DNA from: Cololabis saira
Lineage: Eukaryota > Chordata > Actinopteri > Beloniformes > Belonidae
Assembly (NCBI RefSeq): GCF_033807715.1
Contig: NC_084599.1
Location: forward strand, 6,066,125-6,130,124
Direction: 5' to 3'
DNA length: 64,000 nucleotides
Shown here piece after piece: positions 58,825 through 64,000 of the stretch. Below the pieces are notes generated by a model. That model searched no databases, was not told the DNA's origin, and saw only the letters and a program-made list of their open reading frames with translations. Position numbers and translations under genes: made by a program. The first letter of the stretch is position 1. Each line of letters begins with the position of its first letter.

Positions 58825-58972
58825 GGTCGTAGGTGAGCCGTGAGAGTGTCATGCCGTTCAGATTCTGCGCATTTTTGTTACGTAACCAAAAAGCAAACCA
58901 CACCCACAACTATAAAAGCGTGTAACTGCATGAGCGTCCGACTATCATAGCACTGCGTGACATCGGACGCTC

Positions 58973-59628
58973 TCTGTCCATCTCCCTCCAGCAGCTGCCA
59001 CTTTATTGAGGTTTTTGTAGTGAAATGAGGAGGAATCATAGAGATAACTTCTCATTTCAACTAACTGGATCAGCCGTTCCTCATCATGACTGTTTCCTAC
59101 AGCGCTTTCAACCGGCTTTCAACGCGAGTGACAGGAAGAAAATAGAAGCAGGGCGTCCGACAAATGTTCAGCTCAAAACGGCCAGTTAGGACAGTCCAAT
59201 AGAAAATAAAACAATGGAATTGATTTTGTCGCTGACGCTCGCATCGCATTAAGCCTGAATTATGGTTCCGCGTTAAATCAACACAGAGCCTACGGTGCGC
59301 GTCGCTGCGTACCCTACGCCGTAGGCTCTGCGTTGGTGTAACGCAGAACCATAATTCAGGCTTAACCCCGCCGGCCGGAGCTTCCACCATTTTTTCGTAG
59401 CGGTGTATCATGCATTCAGGCAGCCAATCAGCACAGAGCCTCATTATCATAGCCCCGCCCACTCAGAATCCTGCATAGATAATGAGGTTAGAGAATGGGA
59501 AGATAAAGACATGGTTTAGAGGCCGAATTTCTAATTTATTTAGAAAAAACAATCAAAAGCTTGTTTTTAAGACATTCAAGGCCTGTTTAAAATAGACATT
59601 AAATGCCATAATAGTTCCCCTTTAATTA
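58973..59628. mobile_element. TTAA-family MITE, third copy, with nested Harbinger-like MITE
   Basis: It matches 30950-31504 from CTGTCCATCTCCCTCCAGC to the GTTCCCCTTTAA end, except for the 110-bp insertion at 59253-59362. Confidence 0.8.
59253..59362. mobile_element. 110-bp palindromic Harbinger-like MITE
   Basis: The arms start AGCCTGAATTATGGTTCCGC and TAA occurs on both sides (59250-59252 and 59363-59365). The related copy at 31217-31232 shows the same site with a single TAA and no insertion. TWA target duplication fits PIF/Harbinger. Confidence 0.9.
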
Positions 59629-59629
59629 C

Positions 59630-60635
59630 TTTAGCTCTCTCTGATTGTTGTCTTTAGCGACAGGAGCGTACAAAAGCTGAACTACTGAACATTCATCTTT
59701 AGAGCAATGTGACTGGACAACATCAGTGACAGGGACTTGTGAACTGTTGATTGTGTTGGCGTTGGCGACTCCACGGAGGCGTCACTCATCCAAATCCACC
59801 CAGCCGTTTCTGACATGTCCTTGTACAAACACCCAATTCAAACATTTGATCACATCCATATGAAATAAAAGCAGTTTTCTAGTTGGACTCCTTAAAAACC
59901 TCAATGACACAGGTACGACTAAAGCTATCAAGTCCATCTAATCGTAACTCTGGTCCGTAACGGGAGCATCAGTCTTGGTCCACGTGTGTCACCTTTTAGT
60001 TTGATACCAGATTTATTCAAATATGCTTTGTAGTTGCTGAGTTGAACCTGTTTTCAATTAGTAACGTCATTTTTGAGCAGGAGTCTAACAAATATGCCTC
60101 AAACATGTACAACTGTGTAAAGTAAAACAGTAATTTCACGTTGCAGGTGTTGAATATGTTTAAGTTACAGAAATCTAATTTCCATTCATGTCTGCGGGGT
60201 CGAACTTTAAATGAAGCACTTTGGATTTTTGCTGTGAACGTGTGACAATGTCATTAAAAGTAATTTGTACTAGCCCTTATTAATGAAGGCTCAAATCGGT
60301 GTTTAAGTGGGTTTGTTTGTTTTAACCTTTACTATGTATGTGTTGTTCTGAAAAAAACATTTGCTAAATTATTGATCATGAAGCAGCATGATATTGATTA
60401 TTGTCATAAAATGACTTTAATGTTTGCACATGGAAACTTTGTCTTAATGTTTTTCAGCCTTGAAAAGTTTACATGTTGTAAGTCACTTATTAATATAAAA
60501 CAATAAACAGCTTTTTATATACACGTGTCTGAACATTTCATGGGTTCAGTGATGTTGTGTGTTTGGACTAAACAAAAGCAAAAGAGTGAATCTATGGCAG
60601 AGATAAACTTGTTGTTTGTCTTTGTCACATGTACA
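59630..60635. other. No gene seen; possible 3' UTR of the zinc-finger gene
   Basis: AATAAA hexamers occur at about 59868 and 60502. Nothing else recognised. Confidence 0.4.
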
Positions 60636-60639
60636 AAAA

Positions 60640-61335
60640 AGGGCTGGGGATCCATTCAAATGTCAAGAATTGATTCGATTCCGATTCTTGAGATTCAGAA
60701 TCGATTATCAAGATTTGGTTTGATTCGATCCCGATATTGATTTGGGTTAGTGTTATTAAAACTGTTTTTTCAGCTGTTGCATGAATTATATGACTGTGTA
60801 GTTCTGCAACATATTAATACTAGTATTATATTGAGATTCAACAGCAAGTTTTGCAGCTAATGATGCTGTAAGGACCAATCAGCTCCCAGAATGCTGATAG
60901 AACTGCTTTCAGAAACATCGTGTGGGTCAGAATTAATTACCAAACATATCCAGGGAGGAAACAGAGACAGATGAAATCGTTTTTATTTTTTCCATTTCCG
61001 GTCTATTTCGGTTTTAAATTTTTGAGAATTTGGTTTTTGGCATTTTATGCAAATGTAACCCCAAGACAGTATATAAAGTAATGAAATATAGACAATTTAT
61101 GCAAATTATAACTGAAAACTTTAATGTTTTCATACCTTTAAACATATTTAAAGGCAAAAACATGGCACCAGTTATTCTCATGTACAACAAAACATCCCTT
61201 TTTTGGGCATAAAAAAAAAAAAAAAAAAAAAAAAAGTAATGATGAAAAACAATGGATTTTTAGATGTGTGAATCGATTTTTAGGAATTAATATGAGAATC
61301 AATTTAGAATCGGAAAATGGATTTTTTTTAACATC
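60640..61335. mobile_element. Decayed TIR-type repeat (GGGCTGGGGATC end)
   Basis: GATTCGATTCCGATTCTTGA-like motifs near 60665-60730 recur inverted near 61265-61315 (AATCGATTTTTAGG, GAGAATCAATTTAGAATCGG). An A run occurs at 61211-61235. Assignment is tentative. Confidence 0.35.
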
Positions 61336-61689
61336 TCTCTACCTCTCTTCTCTTCTACACCCGTCACACTCTGCCCTCAATCTGAGCTCCAGTCATTTCA
61401 TTAAACTCTCCATCTCCAAAACTCGTACAGTCTTTGGTCGCAGCGTAAAACTTAAATAGATAATAGGTTTATACAGTATATTGAATATTTTCAATATACA
61501 AAAAGTACATGAAATGTTTTTCTTTTAATTGATTTACTGCTCTGTATCGGTTTATGTAGGAGCTGACAGAGATTGATTATAAAAGGGTAATAAGGCATAA
61601 TAAACTAAGCTTCAGCCTACCGTATACCTTTTTGGTCTTGTTTTGTTTACCGTATATATTCTGGTGTAATGCAATGTTAGCATTAACTT

Positions 61690-62620
61690 CCTGTTTATTT
61701 GTGGTTTTCTTTTCGTAATTTGGAAATTACCAAAATAAACAAACAAACAAATGTTCATTATTTTGTTTCTTTCACTTTTTGGCCTTTCTTAACTCTTTTA
61801 TATAAAATTTACCCAACAAACGAATTTTTTAGATTAAAATTCAATTTTGAATTGAATAATTGTGTTTTTTGTGAAAGGGAAATTGAAACTTTGCAACATA
61901 TTTTCTTTGATTGTGATTCAGTGCGAGAAATGAGCTAAAGCTCTTGGGTAAGTCCTTGAGTCTTGTTAAAGAAAAGAAAGCCCTTAAACTGTTTTCTTTA
62001 CTTGAAAGATATGATTTAATATGTACAGAAGAGTATTAGGGCCAGGCAGGAGAAAAATAAAAAGAAAATTTTAGAGGAGGAACATTTTTTTTCATTATGC
62101 ACTTCGAGAAAAAAGTCAAAATGTTGAGAAAAAAGTGGAAATGTCGAGAAAAAAAGTAGAAATGTCGAGATTATTGTTGAAGTACTATTTCAAGAAAAAA
62201 GTCAAAATGTCGAGAAAAAAGTTGAAAAGTCGAGATTAATGTTGAAGTACAATTTCGAGAAAAAGGTCGAAATGTATTTCAACTTTATTCTCGAAATGTC
62301 GACTTTATTCACAAAAATTTCGACTTTTTTCTCGACATTTCGACTTTTTTCTCGAAGTGCAGAATATAAAAAAAAAAGAATATTCCCCTCTCAAATATTT
62401 TTTCTCCTGCATGGCCCTGATACTGTTCCGTAAATATGAGATGGCCCTTGTGAGTTATCTTTTATTTAATTTTTAATTTTTAAAATTTTATATTGTACAA
62501 TAATTAGATTCTCAGTGTATATTTGGTTGCTCAACCCAAGGGAAAAGTTTGTAATGGTGATATGACTATTATGTGCCTTGTTTAATTGTTTGTATCTATG
62601 TTTCAATAAAAAACTAAACC
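61690..62620 (+). pseudogene. LINE 3' end (L1/Tx1-like), split by a MITE
   Basis: The plus strand reads NCVFCEREIETLQHIFFDCD, the C-terminal CCHC-like knuckle of L1/Tx1-type LINEs. The 3' UTR resumes after the MITE at 62433 and ends in CAATAAAAAACTAAA near 62620. Confidence 0.7.
62024..62432. mobile_element. 409-bp foldback MITE with 6-bp duplication
   Basis: Ends TACAGAAGAGTATTAGGG and TACGGAACAGTATCAGGG (complement of the right end). Flanked by AATATG at 62018-62023 and 62433-62438. The interior is made of phased GTCGAGAAAAAAGT units running one way and then the other. Same family as 26851-27545. Confidence 0.85.
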
Positions 62621-62825
62621 TCCATGGTTCTGGGGCTGCTGTGCTCTGACCAGTCCTGACCGGTAGGTGGCAGCAGCCGCCGCCGGCTTTGGTTGGTGAG
62701 CCGCTTTAACAACCAACGAAGAAGAAGTCCCTTCAGATTTACCTGAACAATACAGACGAGGAGCTGACGGCGTTAGCTTCGTTTGTTTGGAAACTTTGAT
62801 GTGTTTGTTGAAGTCTGTGGTTAAA

Positions 62826-62982
62826 ATGAGTTCGTCTGGGTCTCTGAGAGAGTTCATCAGTCAGCGACTAACTGCTGCTGCTGAAGAAATATTCACAGAG
62901 TTTGAAAAAACCATCGTCCAGTACGAAGAAGAGATCGACCGACAGAGAAGACTGCTGGACATCACCTGGAAACCGGAGACAG
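62826..62982 (+). CDS. Zinc-finger gene first coding exon, second copy (gene continues outside window or is truncated)
   Basis: ATG at 62826, donor GTGAGG after 62982, phase 1. It encodes the same 51 residues as exon 1 at 55988 (MSSSGSLREFISQRL to ITWKPE) and is identical at the DNA level over about 154 bases. The donor here is the normal one (GAGACAG then GTGAGG) without the 33-bp repeats. No finger exon follows before the window end. Upstream, a GTAGGTGGCAGCAG block and GAAGAAGAAG resemble sequence often found at fish promoters. Confidence 0.8.
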
Positions 62983-63028
62983 GTGAGGGCTCCCCCGGGC
63001 CGGCTGGTGAACGGGTCACAGGCAGTAC

Positions 63029-64000
63029 TGGAGTTGAGGGGGGATGGCATCCCTCCTGAAATAAAAACGGTCAAAATCATCCCCCCTGTAAAACTGTCAT
63101 CCCTCCTTTCCATCCCTTATGTCATTTCATCAATGAATGTGGTTTTACTGCTATTTCAACATTTAGAGTCATCACCAGAAAAATAACACTAACTTATTTG
63201 ACAATTTTCACCTGTTTCAAGTAAATTTTCACTTAAAATAAGTAGGAAAATCTGCCAGTGGGACAAGATTTATCTTCTCATTACAAGGAAAATAATCTTG
63301 TTCCACTGGCAGATTTTTCTACTTATTTCAAGTGAAAATCTACTTGAAACAGGTGAAAATTGTTGTTTTTTCCAGTGATGAGTCTTGTTTTAAGTGTAAA
63401 GAGATTTTTTACTAAAATAAGTAGAGATGGAAATGATACGATTTTTACGATTCCTATTCCATTTTCGATTCTACTTAACAATTCAGTTCTTTATCGATTC
63501 TGATTTGGGGAAAAAAGGACAACAATGATGCAAATGGTGCTAATATGATAGGCAGCGTCCGTTAGTTAATTAGTTACCTGCAGTTGCTGCTGCTGCTGCT
63601 GGGTTGAGAACTACTGACATTAGTCCGGAGCGGATCGAAAACACGACATTCATTGATTGTTATTCCATGCTGTGTGTGCAAATGTTTTTGCATGTTGATA
63701 GTATTTCCTCCCTTTGACAAAATATTCACTTGGCAAGTATTGCAAGTTGTCTTGTTGTCGTCTTTTTTACTGAAATGTTACCGGACTGTCGAGCGTTTGA
63801 TCACTTGGGCGCCGTGTTTACTATTGACTGCTGACTCATGCAACGTGCGCGATGACGTCGTTCGTTCCCACGGGAATCGAAAAGGGAATCGTTTACAAAA
63901 TTTCCAAACGATTCCAAGGAATTGAAACACTGGGAACCGGTTCTGAACAAGAAGCGATTCTCGATTCCCATGGTTTTTTACTAAAATAAGAAATTTGAAC
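63029..64000. mobile_element. CAGTACT-end TIR element, second copy (runs off window)
   Basis: It starts CAGTACTGGAGTTGAGGGGG at 63029 and follows the 20076-21121 element through the palindrome (63197-63363), then is interrupted at 63422. Start position approximate within a few bases. Confidence 0.7.
63422..63973. mobile_element. 552-bp insertion flanked by 17-bp direct repeats
   Basis: Flanked by TTTTTTACTAAAATAAG at 63405-63421 and 63974-63990. The ends TAGAGATGGAAATGATACG and the complement of TCTCGATTCCCATGG resemble the TAGGGATGGGAAT family at 2262-3568. The matching element at 20076 lacks the insertion. Confidence 0.75.

Noticed and set aside
62650..62680. CTCF-like motif (GTAGGTGGCAGCAG)
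   Set aside because: Only part of the consensus matches, and similar sequence is common near fish promoters; not enough to call a site.

Overview
The window is nuclear DNA of a ray-finned (teleost) fish. Host genes have GT-AG introns and fish-type orthologues: sepiapterin reductase, a TspanC8-type tetraspanin, lanosterol synthase pieces, and C2H2 zinc-finger genes with the fish N-terminal exon. The spaces between them are packed with fish-style transposons: DIRS-like YR retrotransposons, Ty3/Gypsy, Penelope, L2-like LINEs, tRNA-SINEs, and hAT, Harbinger-like and TTAA-flanked MITEs. No bacterial or plasmid features were seen.

Layout. 0-4 kb: interspersed repeats, microsatellites and a SINE nested in a TIR element. 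4.2-5.7 kb (minus): an unrecognised three-coding-exon gene for a His-Gly repeat protein with a basic Cys-rich segment and a Ser/Asp tail, read by splice-phase reasoning. 7.5-9.75 kb: a hAT-like element filled by three head-to-tail copies of one MITE. 11.3-12.6 kb: three lanosterol synthase exons, two on the minus strand (C-terminus) and one on the plus strand, an arrangement that cannot make one transcript. 13.3-19.8 kb: a decayed DIRS-like element (copy A). 19.8-26.6 kb: an old TIR element holding smaller repeats and a young, intact 4.57-kb Ty3/Gypsy element. 26.8-28.5 kb: foldback MITEs and tandem repeats. 28.8-33.3 kb (minus): complete three-exon sepiapterin reductase gene. 34-36.7 kb: TTAA-flanked MITE, LINE debris and a 39-bp minisatellite. 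37.3-46.4 kb (minus): complete eight-exon tetraspanin gene whose introns hold a LINE, an LTR fragment, a dead hAT transposase gene, MITEs and a SINE split by a hAT MITE. 47.4-54.3 kb: a Penelope-like element split inside its GIY-YIG endonuclease by an apparently intact DIRS-like element (copy B). 54.3-55.6 kb: a foldback of head-to-head ~197-bp repeats. 56-58.8 kb: a zinc-finger gene (8 fingers) whose first exon runs into 13 repeats that each carry a splice donor. 59-62.6 kb: MITEs and LINE tail. 62.8 kb: an identical copy of the zinc-finger first exon, followed by repeats to the window end.

The host genes do not form an evident pathway. Most of the novelty lies in the His-Gly gene, the broken lanosterol synthase locus, the repeated splice donors, and mobile-element insertions that can be reconstructed to the base.
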